Under the pieces are notes generated by a model. That model was not told the DNA's origin, ran no database searches, and saw only the letters and a program-made list of their open reading frames with translations. This document shows positions 43,004 to 55,871 of a DNA stretch of 64,000 nucleotides, in pieces; the first letter of the stretch is position 1, and every line of letters starts with the position of its first letter. Location: positions 20,001-84,000 of the forward strand of contig CAJQUW010007244.1 in the NCBI GenBank assembly GCA_907163375.1, written 5' to 3'. The stretch comes from Prostheceraeus crozeri (Eukaryota; Platyhelminthes; Polycladida; Euryleptidae). A program made the translations under genes and the position numbers.

Positions 43004-44451
43004 TAGCTGATCATCCAAATTCATCTACAAACCGACCTGAAATCTATGATGCTGAACATGCGGTTCAGCCGCGCCTTTTAGGGGTGCATGTGCAATTATG
43101 CATGTAAAATTGCAATTTGTTCCCGTCACCGACGTCAAGATAAAAAGAGATTAACTTTGACAATGAATGTTTCTTGGAACAAAATGCTCATATAGGCCTA
43201 TTAGCACTTAATCTTAATTTAATGATTGGCATTGGCATCAACATGAATATCTAAGCCTCAATAATAGGAAATAAAGTTTTTGTATGAGCTGAACAAAATA
43301 GAGCAAATTGCAAACAAAGTTGCTTGCACCCTTTCACTAGGATCGAAATTAAAGCAAATTATCTATAGTTGACCTACGCATAAAACTGTACGTCAGGCGT
43401 ACTGTGCACAGTGTATTATGCATATTCAATCATTCTATATCAGCATTTGCAATAATTTATCATTGACACAAACATTCCTTCATTAAGAAATTAAGTTAAT
43501 GGTCAATTTCTGAAAAAAAATAGGCTGCTGACAAAATTTAAACCTTTGGTCAATATATGGTTCCGAAAATCTGATAAGGGTTAAACGTACACAGTTAGCA
43601 AACAAAAACGATGAGGAGTCGAATGGTGTGAAATATTTCCATTTGACGAATTCACTAAGAAAATTGAGTCAGAGACAAGTACTTTACACTTCACATGCCT
43701 GTCTGTAAACTGGCCTTGGAAGTTCGTAGGTTCTTTGATAAGAGTTGCTTCTGTAATGCGACCATTTTGCCAATCACACAAGCCAAAGACCAAGGCCCAC
43801 GTTGCAGTTATATTGGCCTTATTTTTCTTTCGGTGGCATGACTCATTTTTCCGCTACGGATAGAATTTTGTAATAGCACTAAAATTGAAATGCGTGAGAT
43901 TTTCAGGTTTCTTAACGAATTAAGCGTAGAGATTAGTATGAAGATGTAAGAATTGGGGATGTAAAAAGCGACGAATTACGAATAATCCATGCGTTTTACA
44001 ATGTGCAGCATATGAAAACTTATTGGGGAATTGAAAATGTGGCGAATTAAGCAAAATGTCGAATTATCCGGAAAACACTGTATGATCATTTCTATACAGC
44101 TTATTAGGAGAAATCAAATCACCGTTTACCTTTGAAATTTTATATTCATGTACATATTTGTAGCATATTGCACCCATACTTTTCATTGCGAATAAATACA
44201 ATAATTCTGCCAGACTGGTTTCATTGCCTCCAAGGCAACATCTTCAGTGGAGAGAAACAATACGGTAACATCGCAATCTTTATATACGTAAAAGGAACCA
44301 GTGGGGAAAAGTAAATGGATTTCACAAATGTCAATCAAACACGTGTCTCAGGCTACAAGTTCAGAAGTGACTCGTGAGAACCATTCCGTTCATTTGGCAG
44401 TGCATAGCTATCTGCTTTTAATAAAATAGTTTCGAGAATGAAAGGACATTT
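43004..44451. other. No gene or element recognised
   Basis: AT-rich DNA with a TAGGCCTA near 43195. The antisense ORF 43581-43793 is unremarkable. Confidence 0.5.
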
Positions 44452-44459
44452 GTACTGAC

Positions 44460-44980
44460 CACAGAATTGGAATGTTTAATCGTATCACTTTGTAGAAGTG
44501 CAAACTGATTCAAACAGATGGCACATACAGGAACTTAATAAATGGGCAGAAAGAAATTTTTAATACCTTACAGAGATAGGAAAAATAGTCGTGCGTCGCT
44601 TGCGGATTGCTCTGAATCCCTTCAAAATGCTCCGATCGCCACGATTCCTTCAGATTTGAAGAATTCAGATCATTGTGCAAAAGTTTTCTCGATAATGTTG
44701 GGTCCTCCGATCAATTTAAAAAATGTTAGCAGGCGCATGAAAAAACGTTCACAAACTTCTCTGTAGAACTTGACATCGACTGTGTCTCTTTGCTGTGTGA
44801 TCCGGTCGATAACAGTCACTGAAACTTTGCACAATTTGGCGTGTTTAATGTTGAACTGGCTGCTCATTGTTCGATTGCTATGGTATTTAGTCAGCAGATT
44901 GCGCCATTTCATTAACGTTACATGTTCTAATATTTCCCTTCTAGTCAAACGGAAGAAGAGACGACCTGTCTAATTCTGTG
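44460..44980. mobile_element. Non-autonomous hAT element, family Y copy 2
   Basis: 521 bp with ends CACAGAATTGGA and inverse CTAATTCTGTG. A perfect 8-bp target duplication GTACTGAC sits at 44452-44459 and 44981-44988. It is collinear with copy 1 (29644-30165) over its full length. A PLE remnant begins 58 bp to the right. Confidence 0.93.
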
Positions 44981-45037
44981 GTACTGACCGATGATTCTGA
45001 AATTTTCAGACTTAGGAAAACAGTCATGCATAGATAT

Positions 45038-45380
45038 CTAAGTTTGAACTGGATAACCTTTCAGATGCTCATTTACGCGAGTGTTTAGGTGGCGCTTAGT
45101 AGCACCAATGTACCGCATTTTACAGCGGTCACAACTGTATTCATAAATGACATCAGATTTCAAACCACTCGCAGCAATGGCATCTTTGTTTTGAAAATAA
45201 CTACAAAGGTTGGAGGTTTTGAAAATCGGCTTGACTTCCGCGACTTTCAAACTCTTGTCAAGATACCGAATCCTCTTTTGTAAATCAAAGAAACTGTCTT
45301 CAATGAACGTGTATATGTGCAGGTGGTTTGTCGTCGCAAAACTTAAGATTCGAGTGAATGAAGATATCATCGAGATGCCC
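45038..45380 (-). pseudogene. PLE GIY-YIG endonuclease fragment
   Basis: Minus-strand ORF of 110 codons ending in the GIY-YIG core: VIYEYSCDRCK, MRYIGATKRHL and EHLKGYPV, which align by eye with the intact PLE-3 domain (VYKYTCGDCNK, YVGETSRHL, EHIKGYPV). Upstream residues (VKPIFKTSN, FQNKD) match the PLE-3 linker. RT is missing and the domain stops early. This is a 5'- and 3'-truncated relative of PLE-3 rather than of PLE-1/2. Confidence 0.8.
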
Positions 45381-47390
45381 GTTCACACTGTGCGTCCACA
45401 TGTCCTTTCCCTTCGTGTTTCCAAATCACTAGAAACAACATAATGATTTTCAAGTTGAAATCGATGAATATGCGCGCGCAGGGTTGCAATAGCACCATCG
45501 CCTCTTATACTAACTGAAAGTCCAATTCAAATGAAATCTGGTTTGTGGTCAGAGTGAATCCTGGTTGACTCATTCTGTGGCAGTCAGTCGAGTTTGACGG
45601 CTTCTAGATAAACTTTGGCATTTTGGGGTGAATGCTCTTATGAGATCTTCTCGATCGGGCCGTTTCTAACCGTATCTTCCATTTTCATCCTTTATCAGGT
45701 GATCCCAGCAGGTACTCAATGAGGAACACTTCGCGACATTTAGCTAAGAAGATGCTGGGACATCGCTCCAAACTGGCAATCGCTTAGATGTTCATCAACC
45801 CAGTGTAATATTGATAATTTCAAAGCACCTCTTCACGCTAATGAAGAATTTCCACATGGTTTTGTTATTTCATAAAGTGATTTTCAATAACGTTCATTCC
45901 TGAGCCGATCTTCACTACAAATTTAAATGTGCGGTTGATATTCTTCAAGGCAAGCTATTGCGCTTCTCTATCAGATGCCGGCAGAATACCGGCATCGGTT
46001 ATTGTCGCATGTCTTCGACATCAACAACATGATCCAATAAAAGATGCGACTAATTTTTACTGAAAATACAATCTACTGCGGAAGACCTTTTCGATTTCTT
46101 TGTTTTTATAGAAAAAATATGAATTCTTGTCTGAAGGCAACTCGCTAATTTGAAATGACGCATCGAATCGAGGTTTAATACATGTAGTACATTTGCAAGT
46201 AATGTGGTATGCCTATGTTGAACTACTTAGATAAGATAGTGGAGGAAGGAAGTCTCTGCATCAGAAGTGGATGTCCGAACATTAATAGTCTCAAACACAA
46301 CGAATCACCATAATAAAGAACCAGCAATTAATTGTCAGCATTTACGCGACCGTGTTAGGACTTGTCGTTGTTGGCATGCCTCCGATTCATCTGGACATGA
46401 TCGTTTCGACCTGGTCTGCCTGACCTTGTTCTTTTACGGGAACCCTACTGCATGGTTGACTATAAAAGAATCTCACTGGTATACAATCACCATGTACACG
46501 TAGTTTTTCAAGTGATTCTCTGACCTGACACCATAGTCGATCATGTATCGCATGTCTTGAATTGGTTCTTATTCCGCAAATTCACATTTGTGAAACATTG
46601 CTAAGTGGAGCAATCGTACTTTTGATACACTTACCAACATGCAGCGCGTCAAAGTCTCTCTGGATGAGCAGCAAGCTCAGAAATTTCATATTTTAATGAA
46701 GGATTAGATAGTAAATTAATTGCTTTAGTGGTGCAAGTAGTTGATAAACAGAAATTTAGTATTAGTAGCAGAAATATCACAACTTTGTAAATTAGAATAG
46801 CATGAAGAAAAATTCTGAAATGCATTACTACTATAAAATAGCTTTATAGTAGCAGGAAGGAGAATCCGAAATGGAAGCTGGAGCTAAATCATCTAAATGT
46901 TCAGTATTTCAAATCTGTTCGAACTTGCAGGAAAGTCAAATTATCCATCATTTCAAATGAAGTGCGGGGGGGGGGAAAGGCCCACTTGATAATCTTGATA
47001 AATGTTGCTCAACATATCATAAACAGACATTAAATCAAACAGTTTCAACAAAACGCTCCTACGATTCACTCATTTCACTAAATAGACATACATTGGTTAC
47101 AGAAGAATCACAAAAAAGTCTCCTTTAATGTAAAGGTAGCAATAATTACATGGTTTTTTCTCAGTCGATCAAGATAGGCTAGTCTGTTGATGTTGATGGA
47201 AAGCATCACCTTTTAATCGCACTATCGCAATTAGTGGCCATATAAAAAGATCATTTGTACACTGCACAAAAATGAGGCAATTGGCTCAGTGCATTGACTG
47301 TAGTAATGGAACAAGGATATCTGGTAATGGGCCTACGCCTCTGATTTTGTTGCTCCCAAGAAACTTCCCATTTTTCTGTTGTATTCACTA
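45381..47390. other. No gene or element recognised
   Basis: AT-rich DNA. ORFs such as 46267-46503 lack motifs. A G10 run lies at about 46967. No TE domain could be supported. Confidence 0.45.
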
Positions 47391-47819
47391 CATTAGGTGA
47401 CACGTAAACTACGCGTAATTACACATGACCCCAAACATCCGTGACTATGCGTGACATTGCTTGAACATCTGTCGGCATTCCTGTTATATAGACTTTGCGT
47501 CTCATGTGTCTGCATGTATCAGAGGCTAAACAATGTGATAGGACCTCAATTTCATGCTCAGGGAAGACAGAACATGCTTAGCGGTTCATCCGTGGTTCAA
47601 GCGGCAGCGCAGGCAACCGTAGACGACGCGCAAACTATAAACGCTCGCCCGCGCGTATTCATAAACATTCCCCATGTTTTAACAGCATCAGATCAAGTGA
47701 TTTCTGACTCTTAGTGCAGCGCGTATGTACGCGGGTAGAAGAATAGAATGTCCTTAACCACGGATGTTTTGGAGTGTTCCGTAATTACGCGTGAATTACG
47801 CGTGGCATGTCATCTAGTG
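47391..47819. mobile_element. CpG-rich TIR element
   Basis: 429 bp. Ends CATTAGGTGACA and, on the other strand, CACTAGATGACA are followed by shared blocks ACGCGTAATTAC and CCAAACATCCGTG, giving inverted repeats of about 55 bases. TA lies directly outside both ends (47389-47390 and 47820-47821). The interior is richer in CpG than its surroundings. The 87-codon ORF inside has no motif and is probably chance. Confidence 0.75.
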
Positions 47820-48599
47820 TAAGTTCGTTTCGGTGATTCTACACATTTGACAGAATGTCAAAAGCAAAATGGACAGATGTCCCAGACTAGAGAACAATTT
47901 ATTGAGAAAAAAAGGTTCCGCAATCTTTATGATAATCAGCCGCACGGCAAAGCCAGGATAAACAAACGTAGAGCTGCCTGTTTTGCAGTCCTTCAGCTTG
48001 CTCAGCCATTCTGCATATTTTAGGCTGGCTTTGGCCATTCCAAGCCCTGTACTGATGTACTTTTGCTAGTCGGAACGCAGCGCCTACGGCTAACAAGGAA
48101 GTTTTGTATTTACAACCAAAGTCGTAAGACATCTTTCCATTCTACACCTAGGTGAACTGGCACTTTTATGACTATGGTTTAAGTTGTGGAGCCAAGGTAG
48201 ACCAGATGTTCGGTTTTGAAAAATGCAAAGTTAAGCCAGATGACAATGCATTTCGCTTACCACCGGTAAGCATGGAGACGTTCTGAAATCACAAAATCAT
48301 CTCACAATGTAAGTAAATGAACGAAATCTAAGTTCAGACATGATCAATAAATTAACAATAGGCAATAAGTGTTCGAAATCTCTATGAAAATGACAGAAAC
48401 TAGATTTGCTACTATCTGAAAGTCAAAAGTAAAATGAAGAAAGGATAAAACAAAACGAGAGACAAGAAAAAAAGAGGCACACCTTAAAGGACTTTAGTCC
48501 AAGCAGTTCCAGTATTACACTCACACTTGTTTACACTTGTGAACTTCTTCGACCATAAGGACTCTTTAATGAGGCGTTTGTGGTAAACCGGCTCCCGAT

Positions 48600-50420
48600 C
48601 TAGTGTCTCGCAGTGTTCCCAGTCAATTCAGTGACGTGTCGATTACATGCGACTTCCGAGGATGTAGTGGCATTCCTCACATTACGCCTGGGCTCCTTCA
48701 CACGCTCCTTCACCGTTCTCGAGTTCTCTCCAACGTATGCCCATGAGCACGAGTCATCGGTACAGTTGAGGCGATAAACAACCCCGAAATGTTTGGGCTG
48801 GGACGGTCTCTTTCTTACCAACATCTTTCTCAAGGTAGATATTGGCCAGTGGCGTCATCTCCATGCCGTGCGAGGCCTTCGCCGCATACCCAAAAATATT
48901 TATTTACATTCATAAAACTTAAGTGCAAATAGTTTTGATTTTTTGTTTTTGATAGCATGTTTACGTTTACAACTTTACACACACTTTACAGTTTCAAGTC
49001 ACTACTCTCAAATACGTTCCGAATGCCAGCGCTCAGCTGTGAACTGAAGGGATCTTCAAGCAATCACACAATGCGCTGGGGATGTGTTCACAGCAAATCA
49101 CAGAGATTTGCGTGTTTGTGTGATATGTGGAGCGTGTGCGCTTAGCTCGATCGTCTTCTCCCGATAGAAGCAAAGAAGCAATTACATTGCAACAATGTAA
49201 GAGAAGATCTATTTATAAATTCTTAGATTCAGATAGAGGGAGACGCAAATTTTCCCTATTCGTGGCTTCGCCAAATTTTGGAGAAGATGATGACGCGTTG
49301 AATCGTCGTGTCTGCGTTCACCAATGGCTGAATATCAGATCGGAAGGTTAGAAGCCGCAGAAAGGAGATAGCCATGAAGTGATTCAGTCAGAGATAATGA
49401 TTCAAGACACATTCTGCTATTATGTTTATGGCGACGATTTCAACAGCGGTTATTTTCTACACCGGCCAGTTGTCCGATGGATTATGCAGAAAACTCTAGC
49501 CATCGTACACGAAGTTTATGGCATTGAAATAAAAACTAAACCACTCTCAAGGGATAGAATATGAGGAGGAGCACAAAAAACATTTTAGCAGCCCTAAATT
49601 TGAAACATGTAAGTGATTGACAGGCTATAATATACACAACAGAGTCTTGCGTTGGCGAGAGCTTCCACGAGAGTGAATGTTATCTATAGTAATCTCACCA
49701 AGGTGATCAAGCGTCATGTGAGAAATCAACATCACATTTTCATTGTCATTTGACGTTCAAAATCTTGGGAAAGCAAGAGTCGCGTTAACGAACAGTCAGG
49801 CTGTGATTGCATGGTTATGAGGTTGTTCAGATAAAGAGGCTGTCACATAGGACTCATAGTGAATCACAATTCACATGCAGAATAGTCAACATTGAGTGGT
49901 CTAAGGACTTCAGTGTACCTTTCATTTAAATATCAGTATCTATTTCTCACATCATTTCATTCCATTCTGTAGTCATGGATGCTGGCATGATTTGAATGTT
50001 CATGTACTTGTACAAGTGTCTGAAAATTCACTGAAATTAAGATTGCGTTAAATTAATTATATTATGCAGTTCATGCTGTCTGCTGCAAGAATGTAGGAAT
50101 ACACTTTGGAGCGAAGGCCTATGGTCTGGGAGCACACGACGCCACTGATATTGGCCTATAAAATGTCTTTATACCGAACTTTCTCAACGTAGAAGAGATA
50201 GACTCCGCCAGCCGAGGGACAAATGGCAAGATACATATATCATTCTCATGGTCACCATTGTCTACACCATCGGATACGGAAAGATCGAATACCCGCTTGC
50301 TCTCACTGGAACTGAATTCGTTCATCCGAAAAATTCTTTCCAATTTGCGAATCTCAGCGTCAAGAGATTCCTGAGAACAGACTTCTCTAGCTCTGTGACA
50401 CATTGTCCTAATTAGTCCCC
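48600..50420 (-). pseudogene. PLE linker plus GIY-YIG fragment, split by a hAT insertion
   Basis: Minus strand. The upstream piece (about 50140-50420) reads GLIRTMCHRAREVCS, LDAEIRKLERIF and ICILPFVPRLAESIS, the region between RT and endonuclease in many PLEs. After the nested element (48847-50147) the frame resumes with STLRKMLVRKRP, then GIY-YIG residues FGVVYRLNC, YVGENSRTV and VKERVKE. The peptide text on both sides of the insertion is continuous once the 8-bp duplication is removed. The RT domain is absent. This PLE lineage differs from PLE-1/2 and PLE-3. Confidence 0.8.
48847..50147. mobile_element. Non-autonomous hAT element inside the PLE fragment
   Basis: 1301 bp with inverted ends CAGTGGCGTCATCTCC and, on the other strand, CAGTGGCGTCGTGTGC. 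Both ends are followed by an AGGCCTTCGC block. A perfect 8-bp duplication ATATTGGC flanks it (48839-48846 and 50148-50155). Two small plus-strand ORFs (49127-49351 and 49379-49564) have no recognisable domain; the first contains a helix with DRGRRKFSLF and may be a transposase remnant, but I cannot show it. Confidence 0.88.
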
Positions 50421-50567
50421 TGAAAACACTTGGACTGATTTTGTGATTTCAGAATGTGACCATGCTTACCGGTGGTAAGCGAAATGCATTGTCATTTGGC
50501 TTAACTTTGCTTCTTTCAAAGCCGAGCAGCTGGTTTTCCCTGGCTCAACAACTTAGACCATAGTCAT

Positions 50568-53500
50568 GGCACATAGTCTATTCAAACACTTTTATGACCA
50601 AATGAAAAAAATTGGATCCCAATAGCTTTAGGACCATTCATTCAGTTTCTTGTTAAAATTTATCTTTTTTATAAAGTTATCTTTTTTCAAACTTTTTATT
50701 TGAGTGCATATTGTCAATTATGACAAAAATTTTTATAAAATTATATAACTTAATATAATAAAATAAGGTACCATTATGGTGTCTGTGTAGGCTCCATACC
50801 GATTCCAAAGCTACTCATGAAATCCAACTCTCATTATTCCGAGTTTACAAAAGTGCTGAAACACATACTATCTTTTAACTGGCGAATTTTTTTAATATCT
50901 TTAAACCAAGCAAGCTGTGGCCACCAGATTTCTAGTAGCTTACATTCTACGTACTATGCAACTTTTGACCGAAGGATAATAAATTCGGCACAATAATTTC
51001 GGTGTGAGAGCTATTTTAAATTTGAATGTTTGGAATATTTTGGCTGATTTCGATATGTATTCACTTCTAATGTAAGAGTATATTCCGGCATCAATTCTTG
51101 ATGAAATAATTGGAGAATACATAAAGGATTCTTCCTATTAATATAGATATATTCATAAATGCAAAATCTTTGAATTTGAAATTATGCTTATTATATATGC
51201 ATGCTTGAAATGTAAAATTCAAATTTCAAATATGATTTTTTATTATTTTGTACTTCTTAATTCTGCATCTAATCAGCAATTATTAAAATTTTTCAGAATC
51301 ATGTTGCTTTTAGCCTCAATCTCTTAATAAAACTTTACCGAATTGGGTTGTTTCTTCACCTTCAGAAACTAAATACTAAAATGTGCGATTTTACTACCGT
51401 GATATTGAACTAAAAGTTTGAATAATGTGACCTTTGACCTCATCTAATACAATGATGTAATCTCAGAGCGATTAACAACATTTTTTTAATTAAACAGATC
51501 CTTCGATTAGTTTAAGCTATTAGTTTATTTGTTTTTGTTGTCATTTTCCATTTTAAATAATGATGTAATGGAAAATTGCTAAAAATTGGTGGCTTTTGAC
51601 CTCTCACCTTCACCAAAGCCCAGGGAAGACCTTAGAAATATAACTGATGCTGTTTTTCTGGATCCCCTTTCAATGGCCATTCGATTGATGTGTGATTTGG
51701 CAAAATTGATGCAATAGTTTTGGAGATCGGAAGGGGTAGGGGACCCAGTGGGGCGCGTTTGAAGAATCACCTCGGTGGGGCAAATGCGATTCATTGAAAT
51801 TGCGTTCATCTTTTCAATCAGAACGAGTTACTTGATTATTTTAGACAACACTACAGATACCTCATCTTTGCAATATTAATTGCTTCAGCATAGATGATTT
51901 TGATTTCATTCAACAAGACTTTTAGCAATAAGTTATTACGCAAACAAATTTGGCTTATTTTTAAACTATTTATCTTAATGCGTTATTCAGTGCTGCAATG
52001 AATTGTCTATGAATTTTGAACTATGAATAGCTTAGTAAATGCCAATTCTGTTGATCACCACTTCAGATTGTCGATTTTTGGTATTTTTATTTCTGTCAAA
52101 GATCTGAAGTTGCGAAACATTAGTTTGTAAGTATACCCGCAAGTAGGCCTACCTATTACTGCATGTTTTTACTGGTAATACAGTGTACACTGCCACCGAT
52201 GACATCAGCTTTCATTTTAACATAATGACGATAAAATGTATGATCATCTACATTTCATAGCATAGTCTACAATATTCTTTTGCGCATGAACTGCTGACCG
52301 GAAAATATACAGGTTTTTTTCAAATCAAGTTTTAAAACTCCCCAAAGTTTGGTCGATAAGTTATTCTTTAGTTAAATTAAAAGTGAACAGTACATGCAAA
52401 ATGAACACTTTAGACGAACCTTAGGTGTCCTGAACGGCAGCCAAGATGCAACAGTGTGAAAATTTCATTCTAAATGTGAGTTATTTTCGCAGCCTACATT
52501 GATCACACATAGCCTACAGTCCACACACATCAATACTCGAATTGAAGTGTGTTGACTATTCATATGTTATTGCTTCCGCTTGTGTTATTGTTGTGTCTCG
52601 AGTGTTGAACAGTTTCAGAATGAAGCCGAACTGAAAACTCCCGATGACGTCTGTCCCCGTGTGCACATTGATAAGGTGGTTGTAAAGCGCACTATCACTG
52701 GTTTTATTCTCATTGACTATGCTGTTGATGCTTAGTTTTAAATATTTAGTTTTTGTCTAGTTTTGTGATATTCTCCGCACTGACTGCACTTATATTGAGA
52801 TACTGCGAGCCGATCTCGTCAAGAGTATTTGCTGTTATTTAAGTCATTACAAGCATTACAAGAGCATGTTTTTACTTAAGTCGTATTATTAGGATATGTG
52901 ACCTATTGCAAACCGCGTACTCATTAATAAGGCGAACAGGGAAATTATATTTTTGAACCAGCTTGTCTATTTTTGCGATTTGACCTATCATTAACATATG
53001 GCAACTGAATAAAGTTTATGCTGCTTTGCAATTTTTATTTGACGTTTTGATTTTCGTATCGATCCATTGTTTTTTCTCGTTGCAATTATTTTGCTTCACA
53101 ACTTTATGAATTCTTCTAAATTATCTTTTTTTTTCTTCATCATTACAAAATTTAGATATTGTATCTACGCTATTCTTCATGGAATTTGATTCAACGTGTC
53201 TCGGTAAAAGGGAGTCATTTCGCATGCTTAAGTTGGAATGGCATTCTTTATGATACAAAGAATGTCTGATTTGATCGTTAACAATCTTTATTCTAATATC
53301 TAAGAAGTAGAACTATTTGCTCGGTTTAGGCGCTTCGAGAGTGAATTTAATGTGGGGGTCTATTGAATTAGATACTTCCATTATGACATAGATCACATAG
53401 ATTCATAATTCCTTACATAGATTTTGATGCAAGGTTCGAGATGCAAAATTGACAGCCAGCTATCTATGACGACAAGTACATTTCAAGCATCTTAATCTTG

Positions 53501-54421
53501 TCGTAAATCTTTGATGTTAGTTAATACATTTTTGGTCGAGAAAAGTTGATTACCTAATTCATATTTAATCTGCTTGCCGACCAATGCCAAAATAAGAAAA
53601 TTAATGAAAACTGCTAAACACAATTTATTTAATTACTGAGACTTCGCACAGAGACAGACACATGAAGAACAGCTAATGAAGCACTTTATCAATAAACATT
53701 AGCTAAAGGTGATCGATCTTGAATGGATGTGATTAATTGAAATGAGTCTAATTTGATCTCATTGAATTAATTTGATTTGAATCAACCTCAATTAATGTTT
53801 CGTTAAAACGGCAATGTCTATCTAACTAACGTGAGCGATAGTTATAGTAACTCTTCCGTATTAATACAATTGTCGGGTGGCCTCGTTAGATACTTCCTTA
53901 AACTCATTTTGTTGTTTATGATATTTCTCATGTTGTTCATCATATTGTTGATTTAGGCTAGGGTGCGAATTGTGCAATTTGTGGTATGTGTCGTTTACTG
54001 TCAAGATGTCAAGAACATTCTCTTGGATTGCGTAATTCCTACAAAATTTGACTGATTTTATTGTGCTAGATTTCAAAGCAAGTGAGCAAACGGAATCGAT
54101 GTTTTTATAATTCCATGCTGTTATCGCTGAAATATCAACTTAGTTTCCGAACATTTCTAATTGTGAATTCTTGAACCGTAACATGCCTGTTCAACTGTAT
54201 GTAATTATATATGGCAATGGCTCTTTGATTTGGACATTATGTCACAACGTTTTGAATTCAATAGATGTTATTTCACATAAGGGCACCGATCTCGATCACT
54301 CCTACTATTTCAAGGGTTTGAACAACAACAGTTGCTGTCTGATGACCTGTTTAGTGAAAATTTCATCGGCCATCAGTGCTTAATGAATAGCTAAGAAATT
54401 AAATTCCAGTGCGAGCACCTA
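50568..54421. other. No gene or element recognised
   Basis: Nearly 4 kb of AT-rich DNA with short ORFs only. A TAGGCCTA lies near 52145. A patch of near-repeats of TTGAAT/AATTGA lies at 53725-53800. Nothing codes for a known domain. Confidence 0.5.
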
Positions 54422-55282
54422 CACTGCAAATCGCTGGATACGAAAATTACATGCAAACATATACCAAATTCACATACAATTTGAAACTAACATTTGATGC
54501 GGGATTCCCGAATGTTTACAGAGATCTTGTATGTTTTTGATACGAAGGAATACTCACTTTCGTATGTGATTGGTATGTAGCGACAAGAGCCATTCTATCT
54601 GTGCATTTTCGTACCCTATGCAAATTCCTCTTCATTCGTATGTAGAGCTTTACGTCATCTAGCAAAAAACTATGTATCTTGCATACTACTTTCAAATAAC
54701 TTCTGTAAGCAATATTAGTCATATACACTCTTATGGATAGCGCAGCATTTAAAGTATTTGATCGAGACTCAATTTACTGTAAAATTAGTGCCGTATGTCA
54801 TCGTTGCTACTTGTATAATGACATTCACACGACTCATAATTGGCTCAACTTCATAAACTAAGTTGATAAACATCATTTCAATAAAACGATATCTTTCGAG
54901 TTACGATGTTTACTTATAAATCTCAAGCATAACTATATTTGCTTTCATAAATTATAATGTGTTTATATTTCGGATTGATAATATGCCTGATTTCAAAATT
55001 ACATAATGAATAAACGTTTATGGTTGTATACTTATTGATCATTTATGAAATGTCTTAGACTCACGTGCATCAAGATCGAATTCGGTATTGTAAGTTTCAC
55101 TCTTGAATGTCTTTATCTCACTACTTACAATACAGTAGTAAGCGCCATACAACCTGAAAGTGATGTTTATTGACAAAAGGCCTTAAATCATACGAAAAGC
55201 ATACAAATAGATGCAAAAACATACCAAAAAATATTTTGGTAAACATCCTTCGTATGTGATTGGCATCGAGCGATTTACAATG
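54422..55282 (+). mobile_element. TIR family X, copy C
   Basis: 861 bp, starting CACTGCAAATCGCTGGATACG and ending inverse GCGATTTACAATG, with TA outside both ends. It shares with copy B the left block (ACAATTTGAAACTAACAT, then GAGATCT and TATGTTTTT) and the right block (AAAAGGCCT, TCCTTCGTATGTGATTGG). Non-coding. Confidence 0.85.
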
Positions 55283-55871
55283 TAGCAATAGCAATCTATT
55301 GCATGCATTTTGTCCTCGACCTTGTCATAGTTTTAATTATGCAAAAAAAAATTACTGAAATAGATACCCGCAAAAATATCGATGCTCCACAATTCATAAC
55401 TCTGCAAAATTAGAAAATGTCCTCAGACTTGAGCAATTTAAGCACAAAAATATCTTGGCAGCCGTGGACGATGCGTTTAGCCTTACTGACACTGTTCAAT
55501 CTTTGTGACTACCACTCTGCGTTTCGCTATTGCAAATTAGTCGCTACTGAAATGCTTCATGTAATGCGGCATACGATAGTCATTTTGTGGTCGTTTCATT
55601 TTGAGTTAATTGAAATAATGTCGTAGTTATAAATATTTATAGATAATTTATTTTAAGTTGCAGTTTTTAATGTAAAGGGTAATACATATCATTCGATCAT
55701 TCATGCGGGGATTGAATCGAATTTTAATTGATTTTCTTCGAATTTTGTAATGGAGATGCCTTCTCCCTCCAGCTCATGAAGCTTGATATGGGATTACAGA
55801 TATCAGTATTACAGATGATTAGGCACTGTCTGTTTCAAGATGAGTGTCTGACTCATGTTATTCAAGGTGTA
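55283..55871. other. No gene recognised
   Basis: AT-rich spacer between the family X copy and the palindrome. ORFs at 55417-55626 and 55728-56024 have no recognisable motif; the latter runs into the palindrome. Confidence 0.4.

Larger units (their letters stand above)
48168..50567. mobile_element. Long inverted-repeat element enclosing a PLE fragment
   Basis: Inverted arms of about 131 bases (48168-48299 and 50437-50567) share ATGACTATGGT, AAGTTAAGCCA, ATGACAATGCATTTCGCTTA, CACCGGTAAGCATG and TGAAATCACAAAATCA. Each arm contains the hairpin GCTTACC-ACC-GGTAAGC or its variant. Between the arms lie PLE coding sequence on the minus strand and a nested hAT. It is either a DNA transposon that captured a PLE piece or a PLE copy bounded by inverted terminal repeats. 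No clear target duplication. Confidence 0.7.
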
